A stretch of 41,427 nt of DNA from an uncultured Clostridia bacterium (GCA_944391285.1 CALXSY010000015.1:1-41427), one strand, 5' to 3'. Counted from the stretch's first letter, positions 17,447-26,844 are shown. Numbers and translations are program-made. The notes: generated by a model not told the origin, from the sequence alone.

Positions 17447-17887
17447 CTACTCCTTCCACATAATCCAGCGAAATTCAGCCCCGCCGGTAAAAGCAACATA
17501 ATTAGCCGTATATCCTCCGCTTGCTCCTTTAAAAATCAATTCACCTGAATCTTCATTGTAGGTCAATTGAATAGAGGAGTCCCAACTCTCTAAGCTGTCA
17601 TAATGCCCTACTTTAGAATCGCTGCTGGTTCCACGGCCCCAAACTATATTCCAACTGTCCTCGCTGCGGTTAAAAAATAATGTAAACAAATATCCCATAG
17701 AATAACCGGTTGATGTTCCTTTGCCAACACACATAATGGCAATATAATCGGGAATAAATTCTGTGCTTAACTGCACAGTTTGCGTGTAATCGTTTGCCTC
17801 AGTTGCCGAGACAGCAACAAATTCTCCTGTAGCCAGTTTTACATTGCCACCGGCGCCGCCTTGTCCATACAAAAAACATTCGCCCAT
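17447..17887 (-). CDS. Probable tail-fibre tip protein
   Basis: 146 aa, Gly/Ser/Tyr/Thr-rich and predicted all-beta, starting MGECFLYGQGGAGGN. The start codon overlaps the stop of the fibre gene by one base, so it is translationally coupled. Position and composition fit a distal fibre or receptor-binding module. No specific family recognised. Confidence 0.6.
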   Translation of the reverse strand: MGECFLYGQGGAGGNVKLATGEFVAVSATEANDYTQTVQLSTEFIPDYIAIMCVGKGTSTGYSMGYLFTLFFNRSEDSWNIVWGRGTSSDSKVGHYDSLESWDSSIQLTYNEDSGELIFKGASGGYTANYVAFTGGAEFRWIMWKE

Positions 17888-18978
17888 TATCTAATCACCT
17901 CAATCTGTACATTAATGGCTACTGCAGGTTTTTTAGCAAAACAAGAAAAAAGTATCGCCCCATTATCTGCTGTTGCTTTATTAATTAATGCCCATGCCTC
18001 CAGCTCCGCGGCAGCTGTACCGCTATTAGTGCTAAAAATAGGCGTAATATGAGGCGTATCGCTGGCTAAAATTCCCGAAATGCTGACAGACTGTGTAAAA
18101 GGAGCCTCTTCTCCGCTCCACGAAGCAGAAATAGTTGCAGTAAATAATTTCCTTTCGGCTTTTGTTTGAAATTTGCTATTATGGGCATCTGCAGCGCTGT
18201 CATGAGCATTTAACTGAGCCTCAGTATAACTATTAACATAGCTATCCGTGTACTCTTCCGCATAAGCCTGAGCCGCATTCTGAGCTTCACTGGCTGCATC
18301 ATCAGCATAAACAAATATATCTGTTAGCTTGTTGGTGCTGTCATAAATAGCCTTAAACATATCACCGCCGCTGGCGCTTTCTCCCCCTATACTAACAAGC
18401 GCAGCATACACAGCTTTTGAGGTTGGTACTAAACTTTCATCATCCACCACCGTATCACTCAATGCCTCCATAGAAACAGCGCCTATTTGCAAAGCAGAGA
18501 CCTCATGAGGATTGCTCTTATCATCCATATGATCTTTAATATCCAGCCATTGATTATACACAGCCTTTGATGTAGGAACTTTAGTATTATCATTAACTAT
18601 TGTTTCAGTTAATTTGCTGTTAGCAACTGCCCCAATTTGCTCCGGAGAAACATTGTGAGGATTTCCACTGTTACTTACATGAGCAGTTAAGCTGACATTA
18701 ACATTATTTAAATCATTAGAAATGTCATTTAAAACTGCCTGCACATTATTGCCGTTATCAGTGCTGATCGTTGTTCCGATTTGACCGGCACCGCCTTCAG
18801 CCAGCAAAATATCAATAACATTATTTAAGCTTTCGCCTACATAATTTTTGCTCAAATCATCAAATGCAGCTTTTAATTCCGCAGCAGTCATGCCATTAGC
18901 GCTGGGAGTATCTGATAAAGCAATAATGCCTTTTTCATTAAAAAAACTTTCACTTAACTTGCATTCACTTAATCCCAT
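17887..18978 (-). CDS. Phage tail-fibre protein
   Basis: 363 aa. It contains tail-fibre-type repeats: GNPHNVSPEQIGAVANSKL with DNTKVPTSKAVYNQW, then SNPHEVSALQIGAVSMEAL with DESLVPTSKAVYAAL (about 108–195). The NPH-V----IGA pattern is common in phage fibre shafts. An Ala/Glu-rich helical segment follows (about 220–275) and then a beta-rich C-terminal domain with Ser/Thr-rich strands. Likely binds the host surface together with the next gene product. Confidence 0.8.
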   Translation of the reverse strand: MGLSECKLSESFFNEKGIIALSDTPSANGMTAAELKAAFDDLSKNYVGESLNNVIDILLAEGGAGQIGTTISTDNGNNVQAVLNDISNDLNNVNVSLTAHVSNSGNPHNVSPEQIGAVANSKLTETIVNDNTKVPTSKAVYNQWLDIKDHMDDKSNPHEVSALQIGAVSMEALSDTVVDDESLVPTSKAVYAALVSIGGESASGGDMFKAIYDSTNKLTDIFVYADDAASEAQNAAQAYAEEYTDSYVNSYTEAQLNAHDSAADAHNSKFQTKAERKLFTATISASWSGEEAPFTQSVSISGILASDTPHITPIFSTNSGTAAAELEAWALINKATADNGAILFSCFAKKPAVAINVQIEVIR

Positions 18979-19001
18979 CTGTTCATCACCTCTCTTTTAA
19001 C

Positions 19002-20900
19002 TTATAAAGCTCGATATCGCCCTTGTATAATATACTGCACTTCAAAACCATAAAAACCAAATGCCTCAGCCTCAGCATTTTCAAAACGAAACTGCACCAG
19101 CATAAAGCGCCTTAAAGGCTTATTAGTTGCCACGATAAGAGGAGAATCATCAGTATTAAAAGTAAACCTGTTAAAATCTATATCGGCAAAATCAAAAATA
19201 TCTGCATAAGCGGTTCGCACTTCACTTAAATCGCCTTTCGCCCGATAATAAATTTTAACCCCCGAACGATGATACGGCGCCAGCATTAACCAAAAGCCGA
19301 TAATTTTTTTCAAATACCCCATATGTCCAAAGGAAAAATACGGCGTATCCCAAACCGCTTTAATAGCCACTCCGTTATCCATATAAACATTGTTCGTAGC
19401 ACTATGCTCGCTTTCCCGAAAGAAGCGATAAATTTTTCCTGCGCTATCAGCAAAATACAAATCTCCCTCATGCTCAAACCAAACTCTGACCGGTACATTT
19501 TCGAAATAATACCACTCATACTGAAAAGAAGAAGATGAAGCATTCTCTTCATAAACCTTCTGCCTGCCGTCAGCCACATAAACATGATCGTTGATGGCTA
19601 AATAATAATAATTGTTATACTCCATGCCTACACATTCAGCCAAATTTTCCTCCGCTAAAAGCTTAGGATTGACATAATAACTCCGCAGCTCAGCATATTT
19701 ATTGCCGGTCACGTCTTGAGTAGTTACAGCAAAAACACCTTCACTGGCGACAAAAATAGGCTCACCATTAAAAACCGCAAATCCATGCTTGCTGCAAGCC
19801 CCAACACCGCTTACCCCGTCAAAAGCAGGAAAAAATGCATTGCCATCACTATCCAAATCTCCGATCCGCAAAAAAACCGTAATATCCTGTCCATTGTCTT
19901 CTTTATGCACAGCCATCTTATTGCCAACTCGGCTGTAGCCCATAATATTCGAAGATTCCAGACCTAAGCGTGCATAATTATTTTCCGGGAAATAAGTCAA
20001 ATCATCCATTTCCGACCAAAAATCATAATTTCCCCATTGCTCGTTACCACTGACAAATAACCGGTTGCTCTCACCATCAACCCCGTAAAGCATACCAAAT
20101 TCGCAGCCATTAATCTTTTCTTTACCGCCTTTTTCTGATACCCAAGCAAACTCAATTATAACATTATCTTCACCTAAACTGGGGCTGGTTCCGGGAGCAG
20201 TAGTGAATGTTACTTTTCCATCTGTTCTATTGACTGACAAACCGCTTCCCTCATTTATCGTCTGCCAACTACCATTAGACTGCAGCACCCTGGCACTGAC
20301 ACTGCCTGATGCTAAATTTACTTTATCTAAAACAAACACCTTGGTAGCAGCATTTTCTTGGTCAACATAAAAACTGTTTTTTCTGTAGCTGCTAAGTAAA
20401 TTGCCATCTTCAAAAACTAATCCTTCACTGCCATCCGGATTCGCCCCAATAATGGTAGTTGGCACATAAGCTATATCCTCGACCTTCTGCACCGAAAAAC
20501 TTTGGTCGTCATCCTCACCGTAAACCAATAGCTTTTTGCCATCCATCAGCCACAGCTTATTAGCAAATTGCACACAAGAAGAGCGCTTATTTTCCATTTC
20601 TGTGTAAATTGCTGTAAATCCATTACCCACACCGGCATTTTCCAATAATTTTCCTTCTGATATTTCCCACTCATATAAATTAGTGCCGCTATGCACTAAC
20701 ACTTTTTCGACGCTGCTCGTCTTTAAACGGTAAATACCATTAATCTGAGCTCCCAAACTTCCCAAAACTTTATAACCCGTTCGTTTGATAGGCTTTCCAG
20801 CCAAGTCGCTGATTAAATTAACCGCATTAGGGCTGCGTCCATTAGCCACATTGACCGGAGAAGAAGCAAAGTCCACTCCACGGAAACTATCAACTTTCAT
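19002..20900 (-). CDS. Large structural protein, tail nozzle/hub type (beta-propeller-like)
   Basis: 632 aa from the ATG giving MKVDSFRGVDFASSP, which has an AAAGG site upstream. The frame remains open to a GTG at 20963 that lacks a ribosome binding site. The N-terminus (FRGVDFASSPVNVANGRSPNAVNLI, then KRTGYKVLG) resembles the start of short-tailed-phage nozzle/hub proteins such as P22 gp10 or T7 gp12. Many short beta repeats follow with Trp, Tyr and Gly (VLVHSGTNLYEWE, LWLMDGKKLLVYGED, YYYLAINDHVYVADG), suggesting a propeller. No tape-measure or tube gene lies nearby, consistent with a short tail. The analogy is pattern-based. Confidence 0.6.
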   Translation of the reverse strand: MKVDSFRGVDFASSPVNVANGRSPNAVNLISDLAGKPIKRTGYKVLGSLGAQINGIYRLKTSSVEKVLVHSGTNLYEWEISEGKLLENAGVGNGFTAIYTEMENKRSSCVQFANKLWLMDGKKLLVYGEDDDQSFSVQKVEDIAYVPTTIIGANPDGSEGLVFEDGNLLSSYRKNSFYVDQENAATKVFVLDKVNLASGSVSARVLQSNGSWQTINEGSGLSVNRTDGKVTFTTAPGTSPSLGEDNVIIEFAWVSEKGGKEKINGCEFGMLYGVDGESNRLFVSGNEQWGNYDFWSEMDDLTYFPENNYARLGLESSNIMGYSRVGNKMAVHKEDNGQDITVFLRIGDLDSDGNAFFPAFDGVSGVGACSKHGFAVFNGEPIFVASEGVFAVTTQDVTGNKYAELRSYYVNPKLLAEENLAECVGMEYNNYYYLAINDHVYVADGRQKVYEENASSSSFQYEWYYFENVPVRVWFEHEGDLYFADSAGKIYRFFRESEHSATNNVYMDNGVAIKAVWDTPYFSFGHMGYLKKIIGFWLMLAPYHRSGVKIYYRAKGDLSEVRTAYADIFDFADIDFNRFTFNTDDSPLIVATNKPLRRFMLVQFRFENAEAEAFGFYGFEVQYIIQGRYRAL

Positions 20901-21013
20901 CTGATAAACCTTTTGTCCACTGCCAAAATTATATATCACTTCCGCAAAGCACCACCAAAGCACCCTAATCTTTTGAAACCATCAGTGCGCTTTCATGCCT
21001 TGCTCCCTCCCTT

Positions 21014-21391
21014 CTAATAATGTTTTTCAATATCCTGCCATCTGCCCCTGAGAGCGTACATCTTCCCGACCTCAAATTTATTGTTAAAATATCCGGCTCG
21101 CACATTATCATCATCGCTGCTGGCTAAAAGAGCGCATACTCCCCATACTGCACAACTTAACAGTAAATTTTCGTCATAATCAATCTCATCACTAAAAGCG
21201 CCTACTATAATAGGTTCTTTCAACTCCTCTTTACCGTTAGCGAGTCTAATTCCATTTTCCAAATCCCAGCATTCAGCCAATATACTATTCAGCATCCCTA
21301 AAAATCCATTGCGCCAAACCGCGCAATCACTGCCATGTTCGCCAAAAATTCCGGCACACAACTCGAATAATTTTTCCGCTGTCACAAGCAC
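21014..21391 (-). CDS. Head–tail adaptor-like protein
   Basis: 125 aa, mostly helical and acidic, with the pattern ENLLLSCAVWGVCALLASSDDD followed by FNNKFEVGKM. Location immediately after the capsid gene and the helical pattern fit the connector/adaptor protein under the portal. No firm family match. Confidence 0.55.
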   Translation of the reverse strand: MLVTAEKLFELCAGIFGEHGSDCAVWRNGFLGMLNSILAECWDLENGIRLANGKEELKEPIIVGAFSDEIDYDENLLLSCAVWGVCALLASSDDDNVRAGYFNNKFEVGKMYALRGRWQDIEKHY

Positions 21392-21414
21392 ACACCCCTA
21401 TTCTTTGTGACCCT

Positions 21415-21446
21415 GCAAGAGAAATAGCTTACGCTATTTCCCTTGC
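21415..21446 (-). promoter_or_regulatory. Intergenic stem-loop between capsid and adaptor genes
   Basis: A 14-base inverted repeat GCAAGAGAAATAGC/GCTATTTCCCTTGC (one mismatch) with loop TTAC lies 14 bases after the capsid stop. There is no T-run on the minus strand, so it is more likely an mRNA 3'-end stabiliser or processing site than a terminator. It could help keep capsid mRNA abundant. Confidence 0.6.
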
Positions 21447-21460
21447 CGCCACATTAAATA

Positions 21461-22522
21461 TTAAACGCAAACATGCTCTACGACTCCAGAGGCAAACATA
21501 CCATCTTTGTAAGCATAAGCTTTAATCACTGTACCTGCTTCAGGATTAGTAATTGCTGCTGTATATACTTGAGCAGTAGGGCTATACCTGGGATCAGAAC
21601 CATCCAAAGTATACTTAACCTTACTATCTAAAGTATTGCTTTCAATAGTAGTTGTGCTTCCTTTAGTTACCGCAGGAGTCTCACATACGGAATCAACATC
21701 AACCAAAGCATAAACACCATCAGCTTTAGCCCCTAAAACAAAAGCATCAAAATAATTTCTGCCTTCCAATAAAGAACCATCTAAGCCGGGCACATTTTTC
21801 AACACTCTGGCAGTTTTGATCTTGTTGGGCAAAATAACTGCATCTTTATAAGCAATTAAAAAATAAGTATTCTCCGGGAAATAGCAATCCGGTACTTTGA
21901 TAACCTTCATATCAGCGATCTCACCAACTAATCCTTTTTCCAATGCCTTGGCAGCCAAAGAATCTACAGCTAAAAATTCACTTGCCTGGCGCAGCAAATT
22001 GTAATAGGTCGCTTTAATATATAAATATCTGTTTTCCGGTGGCACCAATTTATTATCCATAAGAGTTGCTGCCTCAAAAATATGAGAAACAATATTTGAC
22101 TCACTTGGTGCCTTGTCGGCGCCAACAATATTGCCGGCTTCATGGAAATACTTATTCAAAGCATACTTATCCATCATTGGCACAACCTTTTCTGCCAATT
22201 GAATACCTAACATCTTGCCGGCTTCTTTAGTCAGCATCTGATCGCTGTCATTGCCACGGTCAATAGTAATACTGAATCCTTTATCCTGAGTCATTACCAA
22301 CTCCTGAATAGTATCCCCTAACTCAGTTGGCGTGCCAAATCTATTGGCTGCTGCTGTGCGGTCATAATCATTCAAATCAACGGTAACCGGAGTGTAAATA
22401 GTTAAGCTTTTAACACCCGCAAAATCATAATCTGTAGATACATTACCGGCAAAATAGGATGAATGAGTAAATTTTGCCGCTATTTTTTCACTATATTTAC
22501 TTGCTAAATTAATACTGCTCAT
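21461..22522 (-). CDS. Major capsid protein with C-terminal Ig-like domain
   Basis: 353 aa. Residues 1–275 have the features of an HK97/P22-type coat protein (SSINLASKYSEKIAAKFTHSS at the start, later YFDAFVLGAKADGVYALV), and the gene follows a scaffold-like gene. Residues about 285–350 (KYTLDGSDPRYSP, VYTAAI, GTVIKAYAYKDG) match the chitobiase/beta-hexosaminidase C-terminal fold, an Ig-like module. It would project from the capsid surface and could bind cell-surface sugar or protein. A TAAGGAGG ribosome binding site is present. Confidence 0.85.
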   Translation of the reverse strand: MSSINLASKYSEKIAAKFTHSSYFAGNVSTDYDFAGVKSLTIYTPVTVDLNDYDRTAAANRFGTPTELGDTIQELVMTQDKGFSITIDRGNDSDQMLTKEAGKMLGIQLAEKVVPMMDKYALNKYFHEAGNIVGADKAPSESNIVSHIFEAATLMDNKLVPPENRYLYIKATYYNLLRQASEFLAVDSLAAKALEKGLVGEIADMKVIKVPDCYFPENTYFLIAYKDAVILPNKIKTARVLKNVPGLDGSLLEGRNYFDAFVLGAKADGVYALVDVDSVCETPAVTKGSTTTIESNTLDSKVKYTLDGSDPRYSPTAQVYTAAITNPEAGTVIKAYAYKDGMFASGVVEHVCV

Positions 22523-22554
22523 TTTAAAATCCTCCTTAAATTATCTTCATTTAA

Positions 22555-23136
22555 TTACCTGCCAAACAAAGCCTTAACAAACCCATCTTCTTCATATCGT
22601 CCGTTAGAACGGGCATTAGGCGCAGCCGCCTTTCTGTTAGCCTGCTCCCGCTCCAGCATTACCATTTTTAACTGCTGGCGGGCAAGCAAATATTCCTGCC
22701 AAGCCTCTAACGGCGACAAACCGCTTTCCAAGCCTTCGACAAATCCTCGGGGCAGCGCCTCAAAATGACGATATCTGCTTACCTCCGGATATCTCCGCAT
22801 CAGCTCGGCAAATGCCCTCTTCTTTCCGCCGTTAGCCCAAACCATTTCCTCTGCGCCTTCAGGCAATGCATTAATTGCAACATCTGCCCCACTACCCGTT
22901 TCATCTCTAAGCAAAGCCTTGCCTTCTCCAGCCATGCCGTTTATACTTTCCAGCATTTTAATCTTTTGGCGGCATTCGTCACGATCCTTGCGGATGCGGT
23001 CATAGTCCATGCCCTTTTGTGCCAATCTTACTAATTCCTCAAATCCAACCTCATACAAATTTCCGTTGTGTTTTAAAGTAAATACATCCTGTACCTGCGG
23101 ATTCATTTCCTCATTTTTCAACAACTCTTCCAACAT
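22555..23136 (-). CDS. Probable scaffolding protein
   Basis: 193 aa, highly charged and helical, with a central coiled-coil-like stretch (DRIRKDRDECRQKIKMLE) and a basic C-terminal tail. The position between portal and capsid and the length fit a scaffold. The early YEVGFEELVRLAQKGMDYDRIR pattern is common in Firmicute phage scaffold-like proteins. Good ribosome binding site GAGAGGAG. No protease motif is visible. Confidence 0.65.
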   Translation of the reverse strand: MLEELLKNEEMNPQVQDVFTLKHNGNLYEVGFEELVRLAQKGMDYDRIRKDRDECRQKIKMLESINGMAGEGKALLRDETGSGADVAINALPEGAEEMVWANGGKKRAFAELMRRYPEVSRYRHFEALPRGFVEGLESGLSPLEAWQEYLLARQQLKMVMLEREQANRKAAAPNARSNGRYEEDGFVKALFGR

Positions 23137-23233
23137 TCCTCTCTCCTCTCTTTTGCAAATTTATGCTTAAAGTCTTGGTAAACCTCAAGCTTTATCAAAA
23201 AAGTCTCCCTGGTAAGAAACCTTGATAACCTTT

Positions 23234-24811
23234 TTAGGATAATTTTTTCTCAATGCTTTCTACTGCTTCTTGGGCTTGACTTTCATTTTCTTTCATCTTT
23301 TTCTTGATAGCCCGCATAATTCTCGACTTGTTGCGCACATATCCATCAGGCATCTGCTCCAAATAAGTAAAGGCATCAGGAATAATTCCGCCCGCCAGCA
23401 TATTATCCAGCGTCTGCACCTGAACCAACTCGGACCAATAGCTTGCCGCACCGACATTAACCTTGAGCTTCATCGCCAATCCTTCCAGCACAGCAAAGTC
23501 GAACCAAACAAATTCCTCCTTGCCGTCCTCGTCCACTACCATAATTTCTCTAAGCCCATAGAACCTGCCCATAAAGTCCAAAACTACCCGAATAAAATCT
23601 TCGACTGCCTGATAAAAATCCAGCTTCTGAACCTCCAGCGGCTGGGCGCTGGCCTGCTGCACCGCAATAATCGCCGATGTATTATTAGGCTTAACATTGC
23701 CTAACGCCGCATCATAAACCCCCATACTGTCTTTCGTCAAACTAATCGTGCTGTTAGCCAAGGACAGCGCCTGCTCATTCATTCCCGCCGGCGCAAAGGT
23801 AGCAAATAAAGCCTGCTGCGGATTACCATTCACCGCAATAGCCTGCCCAACCTTATTGCTCCATTTAGGAATCAAGGTTGCATCATACAGAAGTTTCGGA
23901 AAAGCCATATTTTTCTGATATTCCATCGCCATAGCGTAAATTTTATTGATAAAAATCTGATTATTGATTCTGCCCGTAAGCGGCGAAACACCATGACAGC
24001 AATTTTTCTCCCGCTCCCAGCTCATAAAAACGCACGGATAATGCCGAACACCTAAGCAAACCGGCTCGTCTAATACTATATTCCGACAGCATCTCGTCCA
24101 CCACACTACCCCGTCTTCCTTCCAAAACTTGATAGCCAGCGTAGTAAACTCGCCTTCCAGCTTCTCATCATTATAAATTCTATCCGTCCGATACCCGTCC
24201 GGCACAATGCTTTCCCAATCCTCAATTCCCGCCTTTCTTGCCTCCTGGCGCACAGTTACCGTCGGCTTTCTCTGGCGTATAATAATAAACGGCTGTCTTT
24301 CCACCACATTGGTCGATTTATCACCAAAGCAAACATCCACATTGTCCACCAAATCAACCTCAATTTTTCCCGGCACCAACAGCTTTTCCCCGTTATACGC
24401 ATCTTTGTCCCACCATACATACATACAAGCATCACCGTCAATAGCACAATTACGCAAAAATCTCCTGCTCAGCCAGTTAAATTTCACATTCTCCAGCAAA
24501 CTGTCAATACTGCTGCGCACTGCATTCTCTACCGCTGCCTTGTCAACGCCCTGCATGCCCTCTAAAAGTTCAACATCAACCCCAACATCATCGCTGACCA
24601 GCATCGATACAAAATAATTAACCGCCGGCTTCAGCACATTAAATACCGGTTTATCCAAATCCGGAGCCTTAACCCCTTCCCACTGCTTATCATGATAAAA
24701 ATTATTATTCCGCTTTACTGTATCAAATAATCCCAAACCCTCTTTAAAGCTATCATCCTCATCCAGCTCTTTAAAAATATCCTCAGCACTTACAGCCATA
24801 CTTCTATTCAT
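23234..24811 (-). CDS. Phage portal protein (P22-like type)
   Basis: 525 aa from the ATG giving MNRSMAVSAEDIF, which has GAGGGGG upstream; a further in-frame ATG lies 21 bases before. Portal-like segments include NNNFYHDKQWEGV, FNVLKPAVNYFVSMLVSD, FLRNCAIDGDACMYVWWD, LTGRINNQIFINKIYAMAM and ISLTKDSMGVYDAALGNVKPNNTSA. The last is typical of P22-like portals. The portal forms the dodecameric DNA channel at one capsid vertex. It overlaps the preceding small gene. The gap to the scaffold gene (23137–23233) holds only a weak inverted repeat. Confidence 0.87.
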   Translation of the reverse strand: MNRSMAVSAEDIFKELDEDDSFKEGLGLFDTVKRNNNFYHDKQWEGVKAPDLDKPVFNVLKPAVNYFVSMLVSDDVGVDVELLEGMQGVDKAAVENAVRSSIDSLLENVKFNWLSRRFLRNCAIDGDACMYVWWDKDAYNGEKLLVPGKIEVDLVDNVDVCFGDKSTNVVERQPFIIIRQRKPTVTVRQEARKAGIEDWESIVPDGYRTDRIYNDEKLEGEFTTLAIKFWKEDGVVWWTRCCRNIVLDEPVCLGVRHYPCVFMSWEREKNCCHGVSPLTGRINNQIFINKIYAMAMEYQKNMAFPKLLYDATLIPKWSNKVGQAIAVNGNPQQALFATFAPAGMNEQALSLANSTISLTKDSMGVYDAALGNVKPNNTSAIIAVQQASAQPLEVQKLDFYQAVEDFIRVVLDFMGRFYGLREIMVVDEDGKEEFVWFDFAVLEGLAMKLKVNVGAASYWSELVQVQTLDNMLAGGIIPDAFTYLEQMPDGYVRNKSRIMRAIKKKMKENESQAQEAVESIEKKLS

Positions 24812-25046
24812 CAATATCATCCCCCTCATCACCGTTATATCCTAATAAATTATTCCACTGCTTTAATAACGCACTGTCCATCTTGCCTGCGCCGCTTTCC
24901 TCCACCGCAAACGCCATCTTTTGCCCTTCTTCATTGCGCCGGCAGCTCATCCCCGTCAATACTATCACTGCCACCGCCGTTAGACAAAGCACAAAGATTC
25001 CGCACAACACTAAAAACATACCCATAACCAGCAAATCTTCAAGCAT
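24804..25046 (-). CDS. Small membrane protein between terminase and portal
   Basis: 80 aa. One strong hydrophobic span (about 7–32), then MSCRRNEEGQK and an acidic tail ending DEGDDIDE. The ATG overlaps the stop of the large terminase gene by one base, and its own stop lies inside the portal gene, so it is translated as part of the packaging operon. Role unknown: spanin-like, superinfection exclusion or a virion component are all possible. Confidence 0.7.
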   Translation of the reverse strand: MLEDLLVMGMFLVLCGIFVLCLTAVAVIVLTGMSCRRNEEGQKMAFAVEESGAGKMDSALLKQWNNLLGYNGDEGDDIDE

Positions 25047-26380
25047 TACTCTTCACCCCCGTAACTAAAAAAATCCAGCTCTTCCTCATCATCTATCTCA
25101 ATATGCCTATCCTGCCCCAGCATGCAGCCAAAATCAGCCGCCACCGGTCGCCAAGCACAAAAATAGCGCAGCGCATCAACTACATGAGTCAAATCATGGG
25201 GCTCTGTCGCCACATCCTCAACCCCGCCTTTGGCAAATTGCACCGCCGGCAAACAGCGAATCAATTCTTCGCAATTTTCAAATATTTTCAGCCGGCTGTC
25301 CCTTTCTCCTTTTTCGTTCACCACAACCTTCAGCCACTCCCGGACATTAAACCAACCGCCGATTCTCTCGCTTTTAACCATCGTCAGCACCAGTCCACAG
25401 GCAGCAAATATTTCCGCCCGGCTTCTCCCCGACTCCTGACTTCTCCCCCATAGATCAGCCGGTGCCAGCGTGCAGAAAACTTCATCACCGTTATGGCTCA
25501 ATATCCTCCTTGCCGCCTCTGAAACGATCAAATTGCTCACGCATAATTCATCATAAACATATGCCCTGCCCATTCCGTCCAAAGCAATCCATAAGCACGC
25601 CAGCCTGTCCAATCCATAATCAAATACCCTTATCCTCGTCCACTCTTTCCTAAGCCCACAGGGCTTAATCACATGAACATTCCAGTCAAACTCGCCAAAA
25701 AACTGCCCGCTGAAAACATCCCAATCCCCATCTAACCACGCCCGCCTTCTCTGCGGCGGCAATGCCTTCAGCTGCTCCACATAAGCTGGATCCTGCTTCA
25801 GCAGCGCCTTATTATCGAAAACCGTAGCCTTGATAAAGACATAATCTTCGCCCTTTTCCCCTTCACGAAAATTTCTATCAATAAATAACCGCTTGACCCA
25901 GCCATGTCCCACACCTCCGGGATTACACGTCAGATAAAAGCGCTTGGGAAAATCATTCACTCCCCTTATACAAACCTTCAGCGCATCAAAAACCTCTTCA
26001 GGAAAATGGGTCGCTTCGTCTAAAAATATCACATCAAATTCCATACCTTGATAACGATCCACATCGCTTACGCACCCACAAAATCCAAAAAAGATCATCG
26101 AGCCATTCAAAAAAGCCAGCGATTTATCCATCTCTTTATAAACAGCCACGCCTTTAGTATCCCTCACCAACGGTCTGATATGATTTTCCCTCAGCTCGCC
26201 ATAGCTTCTCCTGACAATCAAAATCTTAATTCCGCCATACCTCAGCGCCAACAGTAAACTCTTGCGTCTCACCGCCCAAGATTTGCCGCCGCCTCTGGCA
26301 CCGCCGTAAGCCACATATCTATTTTTCGCCTCAAAAAACAGCCTCTGTTTTTCATTCGGCACCCCCAAAACCAACTTCAC
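25046..26380 (-). CDS. Phage terminase large subunit
   Basis: 444 aa DNA-packaging motor. ATPase domain: Walker A GGARGGGKS (26–34), Walker B VIFLDEA (117–123) and coupling motif YLTCNPGG. Nuclease domain: VFDYGLDRLACLW (about residue 250) with the first acidic residue and HVVDALRYF near 415 with the last. All key motifs appear intact, which argues against decay. It lies 29 bases after the small subunit. Confidence 0.95.
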   Translation of the reverse strand: MKLVLGVPNEKQRLFFEAKNRYVAYGGARGGGKSWAVRRKSLLLALRYGGIKILIVRRSYGELRENHIRPLVRDTKGVAVYKEMDKSLAFLNGSMIFFGFCGCVSDVDRYQGMEFDVIFLDEATHFPEEVFDALKVCIRGVNDFPKRFYLTCNPGGVGHGWVKRLFIDRNFREGEKGEDYVFIKATVFDNKALLKQDPAYVEQLKALPPQRRRAWLDGDWDVFSGQFFGEFDWNVHVIKPCGLRKEWTRIRVFDYGLDRLACLWIALDGMGRAYVYDELCVSNLIVSEAARRILSHNGDEVFCTLAPADLWGRSQESGRSRAEIFAACGLVLTMVKSERIGGWFNVREWLKVVVNEKGERDSRLKIFENCEELIRCLPAVQFAKGGVEDVATEPHDLTHVVDALRYFCAWRPVAADFGCMLGQDRHIEIDDEEELDFFSYGGEE

Positions 26381-26409
26381 ATCTTCTCACCTCTAACTTT
26401 CCCTTTCAC

Positions 26410-26844
26410 CTATCCGCCAAACGCCTCAGCCTCCTCAGAAAATACAACCTCAACTACCTTATCAAAATTATCCACCCGCTCACTCCATAAATCAGGACGG
26501 CGGTTTTTCAGCCAAAACAATTGCGCTGTCACATTAGGCTCCACAACCTTTTGCACCACTTTTACCACCACCAACTCCCCAGATTTATCCAGCTGCTTGG
26601 TGATCTCTTCCGACACATATCCTACTGCCCGCTTAAAAAGTGCGCTTTCCACAGCAATATCAGCCGCATCCCGCCCTCTTTTCAGCGTTTCCTCTAAATC
26701 AGGATACTTCTTTCTCCACCGCCGCAGTGTGGCAACCCCCACACCCATTTTGGCGGCAATCTCTTCCAAATTTAACCCTTCACGGCACCATCCAGCCAAC
26801 AAATCCAATCCTTCACTCTCCAGCCACCGGTCTACCCGTGCCAC
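26410..26844 (-). CDS. Phage terminase small subunit
   Basis: 144 aa. N-terminal helix-turn-helix (LNLEEIAAKMGVGVATLRRWRKKYPDL, about 24–50), central helical oligomerisation region and a C-terminal NVTAQLFWLKNRRPDLWSER motif found in many Firmicute small terminases. Recognises the packaging start site and recruits the large subunit. Confidence 0.9.
   Translation of the reverse strand: MARVDRWLESEGLDLLAGWCREGLNLEEIAAKMGVGVATLRRWRKKYPDLEETLKRGRDAADIAVESALFKRAVGYVSEEITKQLDKSGELVVVKVVQKVVEPNVTAQLFWLKNRRPDLWSERVDNFDKVVEVVFSEEAEAFGG

Noticed and set aside
23137-23233. Small gene or terminator between portal and scaffold
   Set aside because: Only a 7-bp TTATCAA/TTGATAA inverted repeat with a long loop is present; no start codon with a site and no T-run directly after a stem.
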